Part shown: piece after piece, positions 1 through 5,948 of the stretch
How positions within the stretch are numbered: position 1 is the first letter of the stretch
Layout: each line of letters starts with the position of its first letter
Assembly: GCF_035508675.1 (NCBI RefSeq)
Contig: NZ_DATJMN010000003.1
Location: forward strand, 1 to 10,913
DNA: 10,913 nucleotides
Reading direction: 5' to 3'
From: Dyella_B sp035508675
GTDB taxonomy: Bacteria; Pseudomonadota; Gammaproteobacteria; Xanthomonadales; Rhodanobacteraceae
The notes under the pieces: generated by a model
What the model saw: only the letters and a program-made list of their open reading frames with translations
Database searches by the model: none
Told to the model about the DNA's origin: nothing
Position numbers and translations under genes: made by a program

Positions 1-40
1 AATGGGGCTCCTGCTACTCGCTGCGCTCGCACCCCACCCT

Positions 41-290
41 AGCCCCAATGCTCCGAACTTAAGGATGTTTCAGCTTCCAGAGACCCCATGCCCGTCATTC
101 CGGCGAACGCCGGAATCCAGTTTAAATACACTGTGCGAAGCACACAAAGCCTTTCTATTGTGTGCTTCGCACGACATTGTTCACTGGATTGCCAAGCTTT
201 GCTGTTGTAAAGCGCCTCGGCGTTCGCCTGAATGACGAATCTGCGCTGAAATAGCATCGCCGAAGGCCATAAGTTCGGAGCATTGGGGCT
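41..290. repeat. MITE-like nest of inverted repeats
   Basis: Four sets of inverted arms are nested around one centre. Outer arms 41-64 and 267-290 match at 23 of 24 positions. Middle arms 94-112 and 218-236 match at 18 of 19 (GTCATTC, then GGCGAACGCCG). Short arms 114-121 and 183-190 match at 8 of 8. The central hairpin 133-147/158-172 is a perfect 15-bp stem with a 10-nt loop. The left middle arm is itself a palindrome (97-105/108-116). The GTCATTCCGGCGAACGCCGGAATCC sequence resembles dispersed palindromes common in proteobacterial genomes. There is no transposase inside and I see no clear target-site duplication. A non-autonomous mobile element or a composite of several palindromic repeats both fit. 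Confidence 0.7.
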
Positions 291-428
291 TAAATCGCTT
301 GACGATCACCACCTTAAAAACGTCAGTATTGCGAATCGGCTTGCATAAATGTGTCAGTTGAGGACTTTCGAACTTCAATTGAAACTATAAAATACATAAA
401 TATCGACTGGTTGTGATCGATGACGCCA
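291..428. other. AT-rich spacer without a recognisable gene
   Basis: This stretch is visibly richer in A and T than the rest of the window, especially around 370-410. It contains a 10-bp palindrome TTCAATTGAA (374-383). No reading frame in it resembles a protein I know. It lies between the palindromic element and the point where the toxin-like remnant ends, so it may be degraded or imported DNA. Confidence 0.4.
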
Positions 429-524
429 TTAGCAGGACCGCTCGGCGAGCGCATCGGGGTTGAAGGCGGCCAGCACCTTCATGATGCGCTGATGGTGCGG
501 TCGGTCAGCCGTTAAAAACGCCAT
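429..524 (-). pseudogene. N-terminal remnant of an AbiEii-like nucleotidyltransferase toxin gene
   Basis: The 31-residue frame starts at an ATG that overlaps the end of the upstream 70-residue gene by 20 bp and stops at a TAA (429-431). Its HHQRIMKVLAAFNPDALAE stretch followed by a Cys resembles, from memory, the opening of AbiEii/AbiGii-type nucleotidyltransferase proteins. In that family this Cys leads into a GGGTAI-like stretch and an ESVDIDFL-like catalytic segment. Here the frame stops right after the Cys and nothing downstream in any frame supplies the catalytic part. I read it as a truncated, inactive copy, with the missing portion replaced by the AT-rich and palindromic sequence at 1-428. 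The family assignment rests on about 20 residues and could be wrong; an intact small protein is the alternative. Confidence 0.45.
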
Positions 525-717
525 GACCTACGTCCCTGATGAGATCGTTCAGTAGCGCCTGCTCATCGGGCGCCATGCGCTGCAGGTCCAAGCTGCGCGC
601 CTCGCGCTCGTACAGGGCAAGCGCCTCCGCCGGCGTCACAGTGGCGTTGTCAGGCAGGTGCCGGGCGGCCAGGCGTAATTCGGGGTAGCGTTTGATCGGG
701 ATGGCATGGGGGAGCAT
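505..717 (-). CDS. Small hypothetical protein, possible partner (antitoxin-side) gene of the truncated toxin
   Basis: Encodes 70 residues with ordinary GC-rich codon choice and a mostly helical, charged composition (for example EALALYEREARSLDL and DEQALLNDLIRDVG). It has no membrane segment or signal peptide. The stop overlaps the start of the following 31-residue toxin-like remnant by 20 bp, the sort of coupling seen in two-gene toxin-antitoxin operons. Small proteins with an RYPEL...PEEALALYERNWR-type pattern are, as I recall, encoded just upstream of AbiEii-like nucleotidyltransferases. No strong ribosome binding site precedes the ATG at 717. It lies 116 bp downstream of hsp20 on the same strand and could be transcribed by read-through. 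Function is unproven; it may be an orphan left after loss of its partner. Confidence 0.5.
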   Translation of the reverse strand: MLPHAIPIKRYPELRLAARHLPDNATVTPAEALALYEREARSLDLQRMAPDEQALLNDLIRDVGHGVFNG

Positions 718-765
718 GCAGGCATCTTACCCGTCCTGGGGACGCAGTCCATTATTGGAGCGCGT

Positions 766-806
766 TGGCGGGGTTCGTCCCGGATCAACTCCAGGGCGAA
801 CCGCCA
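766..806 (-). terminator. Imperfect hairpin after hsp20, possible terminator
   Basis: About 28 bp past the hsp20 stop, on the minus strand, TGGCGG pairs with CCGCCA. The stem continues through TTCG/CGAA and CCC/GGG with small bulges. There is no T-run after it, so it is a weak candidate for an intrinsic terminator and may be a decayed palindromic repeat. Confidence 0.3.
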
Positions 807-833
807 GCTTGCAAGGGCCTGCACCGCAACAAC

Positions 834-1274
834 TCAACTCACCGTCAGCTTGCGCCCGTGGCCGTTGCCTTTCTTCGGCAGATCGAGTGTGAGCACGCCG
901 TTCTCGTAATGCGCGCTTGCCTTGGTGTTGTCCACTTCGTTGGGCAGGCTGAATGAGCGGTAGACCTGGCCGTAATAGCGCTCGGTGCAGATGTCCCGAT
1001 CGTCTTCCTTCTTCTTGGTTTCGCGCTTGACCTCGGCGCTGATCGATACCTGGTTGCCTTCGATCGATACGTCGATGTCATCCTTGTTGACGCCGGGTAT
1101 TTCCGCCTTGACGGCATAGCTGCGGTCGTTCTCGGTCACGTCGATGCGCATGTCCGGCGTCTCCAGTTCCGACCAGCGCGGACGCAGGTGCAAACCGTTG
1201 AAGAAATCTTCGAACGGCGATTGTTCCAGACGGGAAAGCGTTTTGAATGGACTCCAGCGGGTAAGGTTGGCCAT
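834..1274 (-). CDS. hsp20: Hsp20/alpha-crystallin family small heat-shock chaperone
   Basis: A 146-residue small heat-shock protein, an ATP-independent holdase that binds unfolding proteins in the cytoplasm until DnaK/ClpB can refold them. The alpha-crystallin domain spans roughly residues 38-138. Hallmarks are DMRIDVTENDRSYAVKAEIPG (strands 2-3), the ERYYGQVYRSFSLP segment and the A-x-x-x-NGVLTLDLPKK signature near the end. The C-terminal tail RKLTVS carries an LTV that may serve as the I-x-I/V oligomerisation motif. The length is typical. The start is fixed by GGAGG nine bases upstream. A perfect FNR box at 1366-1379 and a TACGCT -10 (1343 down to 1338) place a predicted transcript start near 1331, so oxygen-limitation control is likely. 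Confidence 0.96.
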   Translation of the reverse strand: MANLTRWSPFKTLSRLEQSPFEDFFNGLHLRPRWSELETPDMRIDVTENDRSYAVKAEIPGVNKDDIDVSIEGNQVSISAEVKRETKKKEDDRDICTERYYGQVYRSFSLPNEVDNTKASAHYENGVLTLDLPKKGNGHGRKLTVS

Positions 1275-1365
1275 GGTGAATATCCTCCGTACGGTTCATT
1301 GGGGGGGACCCACGCACCCATGCCTGGGTCGTTGCTCAGCGTAAACGCCTGGCGGCTTGGCGCAG

Positions 1366-1379
1366 TTGATCCAGATCAA
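1366..1379. promoter_or_regulatory. FNR/Anr box between hsp20 and the host-attachment gene
   Basis: TTGATCCAGATCAA matches the FNR/Anr consensus TTGAT-N4-ATCAA at all ten defined positions. Its centre is 1372.5. Toward hsp20, a TACGCT -10 lies where a class II FNR promoter needs it, giving a start near 1331 (-41.5). Toward the plus-strand gene, a weaker TAAAGAT at 1403-1409 falls in the equivalent position. One box could therefore activate both divergent promoters. Confidence 0.85.
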
Positions 1380-1499
1380 TTCGGCAAGCGTTTTTTGCAC
1401 AGTAAAGATCGCCTTTGTTGATGGCTATCAAGTGCTTCCCGCGCCGCCGGCCTACGCTGAATCGGCGTCCTTGCAAAAACGAATAGCGGGAGTGTCACC

Positions 1500-1934
1500 A
1501 TGTCGAGAAAAACCTGGGTACTGGTCGCCGATGCCGCCAAGGCTCGCCTGTTCGAACTGGCTGGAAAAGGTACAAACCTGACCGAGATAGCGTGCTACAC
1601 GCATCCCAACGGCCGCGCGCCCGGCTGCCATCCGATGCACGGACGCCTGCCACGCACCCATGAAAGCATGGGTGCGTCGCGCCACGCGATCGAGCCGAAA
1701 ACCACGCTGAAGGACAAGCATGCCAAGGAGTTTGCCGATACCTTGAGCAACGTCGTGCAGCACGGTCGCCTGCAAGACCTTTACGACGATCTGGTGCTGA
1801 TTGCACCGCCGCGCTTTCTCGGCACCCTGCACGAGTGCATGGACGAGCAGACCCTCAAGCGCGTGGTGAGCGAACTCGGCAACGACCTGATGACGCTATC
1901 CCCGGCCGAGCTTCGCAGCCATCTTCCGGCGTGA
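1500..1934 (+). CDS. Host-attachment family protein (PF10116-like)
   Basis: A 144-residue protein opening with KTWVLVADAAKARLFEL, the signature start of the family annotated as 'protein required for attachment to host cells'. The family name comes from plant-associated bacteria; the molecular activity is not well established. Further family-like features are the SMGASRHAIEP segment (about residues 60-70), a KEFADTLSNVV helix and a late DLVLIAPPRFLGTL strand-helix. It has no signal peptide or membrane segment, so it is probably cytoplasmic. GGGAG seven bases before the ATG fixes the start. It diverges from hsp20 across a perfect FNR box, and the ATPase gene follows on the same strand 167 bp downstream. 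In several proteobacteria members of this family sit with stress genes, which fits this context better than a role in adhesion. Confidence 0.85.
   Translation: MSRKTWVLVADAAKARLFELAGKGTNLTEIACYTHPNGRAPGCHPMHGRLPRTHESMGASRHAIEPKTTLKDKHAKEFADTLSNVVQHGRLQDLYDDLVLIAPPRFLGTLHECMDEQTLKRVVSELGNDLMTLSPAELRSHLPA
1652..1677. repeat. Perfect 11-bp hairpin inside the host-attachment gene
   Basis: ACGCACCCATG (1652-1662) is the exact reverse complement of CATGGGTGCGT (1667-1677), with a 4-nt loop. The 12-mer CACGCACCCATG (1651-1662) also occurs at 1311-1322, in the hsp20 leader region. It lies in frame within a conserved part of the protein, so chance is possible. Confidence 0.6.
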
Positions 1935-2048
1935 TGCGTGGCCGCAACCGACGTCATGATCGGCGCGACCTTCGCCGGGGTCGCGCCAAGCATTCGATGG
2001 CACGCATGCGTAGCGTGGAGTGAGACCCGCATCGATGGCGCAGCGCAT

Positions 2049-2067
2049 GCCGGGATGTCATCCCGGC
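2049..2067 (+). repeat. Hairpin upstream of the ATPase gene
   Basis: GCCGGGATG and CATCCCGGC are perfect inverted arms around one base; in RNA this would form about 7 bp with a 5-nt loop. It lies in the 167-bp spacer between the host-attachment and ATPase genes, 35 bp before the ATPase start. No T-run follows, so attenuation or a leader structure is as likely as termination. No FNR box is visible in this spacer, so the ATPase is probably transcribed from the upstream promoter. Confidence 0.45.
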
Positions 2068-2101
2068 TCATGCAACGGCGGATGGAGGCATGGGTGAAGG
2101 C

Positions 2102-4426
2102 ATGACATTGTCCCACTCGATCCACCGCTCCCTGGCTTGCTTCTGCGCTTTGGCACTGCTCGCTGGCCTGATCGCGCGCTTCTCCGGCCATGGCGCGCTT
2201 TCCGGCGTGCTATGGATCGCCGGCGCCATTCCGGTGGCAGTCTCGCTGCTTGTTTCCATCATCATCCAACTGTGGCATCGCGACGCCGGTGTCGACGTCA
2301 TCGCCCTGCTTGCCATGGCCGGTGCGATCGCCCTGGACGAAACGCTCGCTGCGGCCATCATCGCACTCATGTTTGCAAGCGGCCGCGTGTTGGAAGACTA
2401 CGCCGAAGGCCGGGCCAAGCGCGAAATGTCGGCACTGCTCAGCCGCGCACCGACATCGGCAAACACGTACCAGGGCGATCAACTGGTGCAAGTGCCCATT
2501 GCCAAGGTATTGCCGGGCGACCGCTTGCTGATCCGCGGTGGCGAGGTGGTACCCGTGGACGGCCGGATCGAATCCGGGACGGCGGTATTGGACGAGTCGG
2601 CCTTGACCGGCGAATCGTTGCCGACACGACGCGCCCGGGGCGAGACAGTGCGCAGCGGCGTGCTCAATGCAGCCGGGCCATTTGATCTGCTGGCGACCAC
2701 CGCCGCCGCCGATAGCAGCTTTGCCGGCATTGTTCGGCTGGTCGAGCGCGCGCAGCAAACGAAAGCGCCCTCGGCGCGTATGGCTGATCGTTACGCGTTG
2801 CTGTTTCTGCCGCTGACGCTCGCGCTCGCGGCGGCGGCGTGGGCGCTATCGGGCGATCCCATGCGCGCGCTGGCGGTGCTGGTGGTCGCCACGCCCTGCC
2901 CGCTCATTCTTGCCGTGCCGGTCGCGCTGGTTTCCGGCATGTCGCGTTGCGCATCGCGCGGCGTGCTGGTCAAAGGGGGCGGTGTGCTGGAGCAGCTTGC
3001 ACAAGGCGCGGCGCTCTTTTTCGACAAGACCGGCACGCTGACGGCTGGACATGCGCGCGTGACGGCCATCGACGTTGCCGGCCCGGACCATGCCGACAAG
3101 GTCAACGCCAACGGAATCGGCGCCGATGAATGGCTGCGCATGGCGGCCTCGCTCGAACAGATGTCGCAGCACGTGCTGGCCGAAGCCATCGTCTCGTTTG
3201 CGCGGCAGCGCCAGCTTGTCCTGGCCAAGCCCACGGCGGTGCGGGAAGAACACGGCGCCGGCGTGGCCGGCGTGGTCGAAGGACAGCACATCGCCGTGGG
3301 CAGTTACGCGTTCGTCACCCGGGTAGCCGCAAGCGCAGACTGGGCCGAACGATTGCGCAAACGGATGCGCCGCGAAGGTGCGACGGGTGTATTCGTGGCC
3401 GTGAATGGCAGCATGGCAGGCGCCTTGCTGCTCGGCGACGAGATCCGGCTGGATACGCCGCGCGCCATCCGGCTGCTGCGGCGCACGGGCATACGGCGCA
3501 TCGTGATGCTGACGGGAGATCAGCGTGACATCGCCGAAACCATCGGCGAAGCGCTGGGCGTCGACGAGGTGATGGCCGACCAGGCGCCGGGCGACAAACT
3601 CGATGCCATCAAGGCAGCCAAGCACTCCGGCATCACCATCATGGTCGGCGACGGCATCAACGATGCGCCTGCATTGGCCGCGGCCGATGTAGGCGTTGCG
3701 ATGGGTGCCCGCGGTGCGGCGGCGGCATCGGAAGCAGCCGGCGTGGTGCTGCTGGTCGACCGCCTGGATCGCTTGGCCGAAGCGCTCGTCATCGCCCGCC
3801 GCACAAAGAGGATCGCCACCGAGAGCGTATTGGCCGGCATGGGCCTGTCATTGCTTGCGATGGCATGCGCCGCGCTGGGTTATCTCCCGCCGGTGGCGGG
3901 CGCGATGTTGCAGGAAGGCATCGACGTAGCGGTGATCCTCAATGCGCTGCGGGCATTGCGAACCGGCTTGGCCGGCACGGCGCAGCGGCTCGATGCCGCC
4001 GAGAGCTCGCGCCTGGCGGCGGAGCATCACGAACTCGGCCCTGTGCTCGATCGCATTCGCGCCTGCGCCGATCGCCTGCCCATGCTGACGGAAGCGGCGC
4101 TCCACACCGAATTGGCCGAACTCGATGGCTTGTTGAGAAGCAAGCTGTTTCCGCACGAACGCGAAGATGAAACCGCCTTGTATCCACGGCTGGAACGCAT
4201 GCTGGGCGGCGACGATCCGCTGGCGCCCCTGAGCCGCACACATCGCGAGATTCTTCGCCTGGGACACTTGTTCCAGCAAATGACGGAGGACCTTCCGCCA
4301 AGCCACATACCAACGGAAACCGTGCAGGACCTGCAACGGGTGCTGTATGGGCTAGATGCGATCCTGCGGCTGCATTTTGCGCAAGAGGAAGAGATTTACC
4401 ACGGCGTGACGGAGACCGGTTCGTAG
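2102..4426 (+). CDS. P1B-type (P1B-5-like) metal-transporting ATPase with C-terminal hemerythrin domain
   Basis: A 774-residue inner-membrane ATPase. P-type hallmarks are TGES (169-172, actuator), DKTGTLT with the phosphorylated Asp at 308, MLTGD, and GDGINDAPAL from 516. The transport-site helix reads ATPCPLILA: a TPC motif (264-266) in place of CPC, as in the P1B-5 group, some members of which move nickel, iron or cobalt. There is no N-terminal metal-binding domain. The usual SEHP of the nucleotide domain is SQHV here (His 357). Residues about 638-770 form a hemerythrin-like four-helix bundle with candidate diiron ligands His643, His685 and Asp689 (HEREDE), His714, and His758 and Glu762 (HFAQEE). 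P1B-5 pumps with this added domain are known; the domain may sense oxygen or iron. The start at 2102 is chosen because GGAGG (2084-2088) lies 13 bases before it but only one base before the alternative ATG at 2090. The true substrate cannot be read from the sequence. Confidence 0.93.
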   Translation: MTLSHSIHRSLACFCALALLAGLIARFSGHGALSGVLWIAGAIPVAVSLLVSIIIQLWHRDAGVDVIALLAMAGAIALDETLAAAIIALMFASGRVLEDYAEGRAKREMSALLSRAPTSANTYQGDQLVQVPIAKVLPGDRLLIRGGEVVPVDGRIESGTAVLDESALTGESLPTRRARGETVRSGVLNAAGPFDLLATTAAADSSFAGIVRLVERAQQTKAPSARMADRYALLFLPLTLALAAAAWALSGDPMRALAVLVVATPCPLILAVPVALVSGMSRCASRGVLVKGGGVLEQLAQGAALFFDKTGTLTAGHARVTAIDVAGPDHADKVNANGIGADEWLRMAASLEQMSQHVLAEAIVSFARQRQLVLAKPTAVREEHGAGVAGVVEGQHIAVGSYAFVTRVAASADWAERLRKRMRREGATGVFVAVNGSMAGALLLGDEIRLDTPRAIRLLRRTGIRRIVMLTGDQRDIAETIGEALGVDEVMADQAPGDKLDAIKAAKHSGITIMVGDGINDAPALAAADVGVAMGARGAAAASEAAGVVLLVDRLDRLAEALVIARRTKRIATESVLAGMGLSLLAMACAALGYLPPVAGAMLQEGIDVAVILNALRALRTGLAGTAQRLDAAESSRLAAEHHELGPVLDRIRACADRLPMLTEAALHTELAELDGLLRSKLFPHEREDETALYPRLERMLGGDDPLAPLSRTHREILRLGHLFQQMTEDLPPSHIPTETVQDLQRVLYGLDAILRLHFAQEEEIYHGVTETGS

Positions 4427-4453
4427 GCTCGGATGAAAAACCAAGCCTACGAA
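4420..4453. repeat. Palindromic repeat containing both convergent stop codons
   Basis: TTCGTAGGCT (4420-4429) and AGCCTACGAA (4444-4453) are perfect 10-bp inverted arms around a 14-nt loop. The TAG that ends the ATPase (4424-4426) and the TAG that ends the minus-strand gene (4447-4449) are the same repeat bases on opposite strands. The GTAGGCT...AACCAAGCCTAC layout resembles the GTAGGTTGG...AACCCCAAC repeats elsewhere in the window. It may work as a bidirectional transcription end; on the minus strand a TTTTT lies in the loop rather than after the stem. Confidence 0.7.
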
Positions 4454-5931
4454 CAGACGGCCGCGCCTTGCACGACGGCCGCAGGCTGTTGCGCGCGGTG
4501 CAACAGCCACGGCAGCATCACCGCTAGCAAGTAGAACTTCGAGGCGAAGTATTTGTTGTCCAGATGCGCACGGTGCGCATCCAGCCACGCCGGTGCGCCG
4601 GGCAACAGGCCCAGCGCGGCGGCATCGGCGGCGAACTGGCGCACGCAATCGAAACGCAAGCGCGCAAGCCCGCACACGTCGAAGCGGAAGCAACCTTTCT
4701 TCTTGACGTAAGGCAGGTTCAAGAACGATCGCGCGATGTGTTTGCGCACCAGCACCTTGTTGGTGCCGTCCGGCCCGACCAGATAATCGTCCGGCACCTC
4801 GCGCATGAGCCATTGGCCGAACCGCAAGTCGCAATACGGATACGCGAGCGGCACGGCCAGCGCGTGGGTGGTATAGAGCCCTTTGCCGAAGCTCGCCGCC
4901 TCGACGATCGCCGCGGCGACGCGACGGCGGTCGGCTACCGTGCGGGCCGCCTGGATCGCGGGTAGGAACACGCTCAAGCGCTGCCGCGAATGCGCGGCCA
5001 CCGGCTCGCCCAGAAGCGCATCGACTTCCTGGTCGCTGAAGCGCGAACCGGGGAAAAAACGTTCGAAAGCGCTCATCTGCAGGATGCTCAACGCATAGCA
5101 CACGCGGAAGCTACTGCGCACGCCCCATAGATGAAACAAGCCGGCCGGAAGCGGCCATTGCTGCGCCAGCACGCGGATCACCTGATGGCGCCAGCGGCCC
5201 GGCATGCCGAAATACCCGTCGGAGCCGAGCGCGTCGATCACGCCGTCGCCGCCGCGGCCGCACACCTCGGTGACCAGGTCGACATACGACAGCATGGCGA
5301 AATCCGCCGTCAACAAGGGAATGCGCGGCACGCACGCCAGGTAGCGGTCATACGCCCGGCCGGGATCGCACACCAGCGTTTCGTGACGCAGGCCGAGATG
5401 ACGGGCCACCCATTGCGCCGACGGCAGCTCGTTTTCCTCGCGCCCGCCGAGATAGGTGATGCAGATAACGTCCGGCCGCACATCGGCCACCGCGATTGCC
5501 AGCGAGGTGGAATCCTTGCCGCCGCTTTGCAGCAACCATGGCCGTTGCATGGACGCGGTCGTGCGCGCCACCGCCGCGCCGAGCAACTCGTGATAGGCCT
5601 GCACCAGCGCTTGGCCGTCGCGGTCAGCGCGGGAGGGCCTGGACGCGGGCGTCCACGCTTGCAGGGGAGCATGCAGCGCCGGATCGTCGAAGCTCCCTAC
5701 CACCGGATAGCCGCCGGAAAAAGCCAGCTTGACGTTGTGATAAGCCGAGTGCGGCGGATAGACGAAACCATTGCGCAGCAGATCGGCCATCGACACCGGG
5801 TCGAGCGACGCCTGATCTTTCGCCAACGCATCGAGCGCAGAAAAATCGACCCCGCGCGGATCAGTGCGCATGCACAGCGCGAGCGGCAGCGGGGATTGCT
5901 CGCAAACCATCGGATCGATGATCGAAGCCAT
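4447..5931 (-). CDS. Asparagine-synthetase-like enzyme lacking the glutaminase domain
   Basis: A 494-residue protein with the ATP-pyrophosphatase fold of asparagine synthetase C-terminal domains. The PP-loop is SGGKDS at 136-141, followed by a GSDGYFG loop (236-242, cf. the G-x-G-x-DE of AsnB) and a late DLRFGQWLMREVP...NKVLVRKHI block matching the AsnB C-terminal half. The N-terminal glutaminase domain is missing: there is no Cys at position 2, and only its tail remains (NGFVYPPHSAYHNVKLAFSG, about 54-73). The enzyme should still adenylate a carboxylate but would need free ammonia or another nucleophile. Such stand-alone forms occur in polysaccharide clusters (sugar-acid amidation) and in lasso-peptide cyclases; no precursor peptide is visible here. 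GGGGGA eight bases before the ATG at 5931 sets the start, 17 bp after the glycosyltransferase stop, so the two form an operon. A longer upstream frame exists but overlaps that gene and is rejected. The product is unknown. Confidence 0.85.
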   Translation of the reverse strand: MASIIDPMVCEQSPLPLALCMRTDPRGVDFSALDALAKDQASLDPVSMADLLRNGFVYPPHSAYHNVKLAFSGGYPVVGSFDDPALHAPLQAWTPASRPSRADRDGQALVQAYHELLGAAVARTTASMQRPWLLQSGGKDSTSLAIAVADVRPDVICITYLGGREENELPSAQWVARHLGLRHETLVCDPGRAYDRYLACVPRIPLLTADFAMLSYVDLVTEVCGRGGDGVIDALGSDGYFGMPGRWRHQVIRVLAQQWPLPAGLFHLWGVRSSFRVCYALSILQMSAFERFFPGSRFSDQEVDALLGEPVAAHSRQRLSVFLPAIQAARTVADRRRVAAAIVEAASFGKGLYTTHALAVPLAYPYCDLRFGQWLMREVPDDYLVGPDGTNKVLVRKHIARSFLNLPYVKKKGCFRFDVCGLARLRFDCVRQFAADAAALGLLPGAPAWLDAHRAHLDNKYFASKFYLLAVMLPWLLHRAQQPAAVVQGAAVCS

Positions 5932-5948
5932 GGATGTGTCCCCCGCCG

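Noticed and set aside
94..236. CRISPR-like spacing of the repeats in the 5' region
   Set aside because: The repeats are inverted and nested, not direct and evenly spaced, and there are no cas genes.
181..378. A 65-residue minus-strand frame in the 5' region
   Set aside because: About half of it is made of the inverted-repeat arms, no family is recognisable and no ribosome site is evident.
636..824. A 62-residue minus-strand frame whose start (ASWRFALELIRDEP) looks protein-like
   Set aside because: Its second half is a shadow of the 70-residue gene, and its first half overlaps the imperfect hairpin after hsp20; too short to support.
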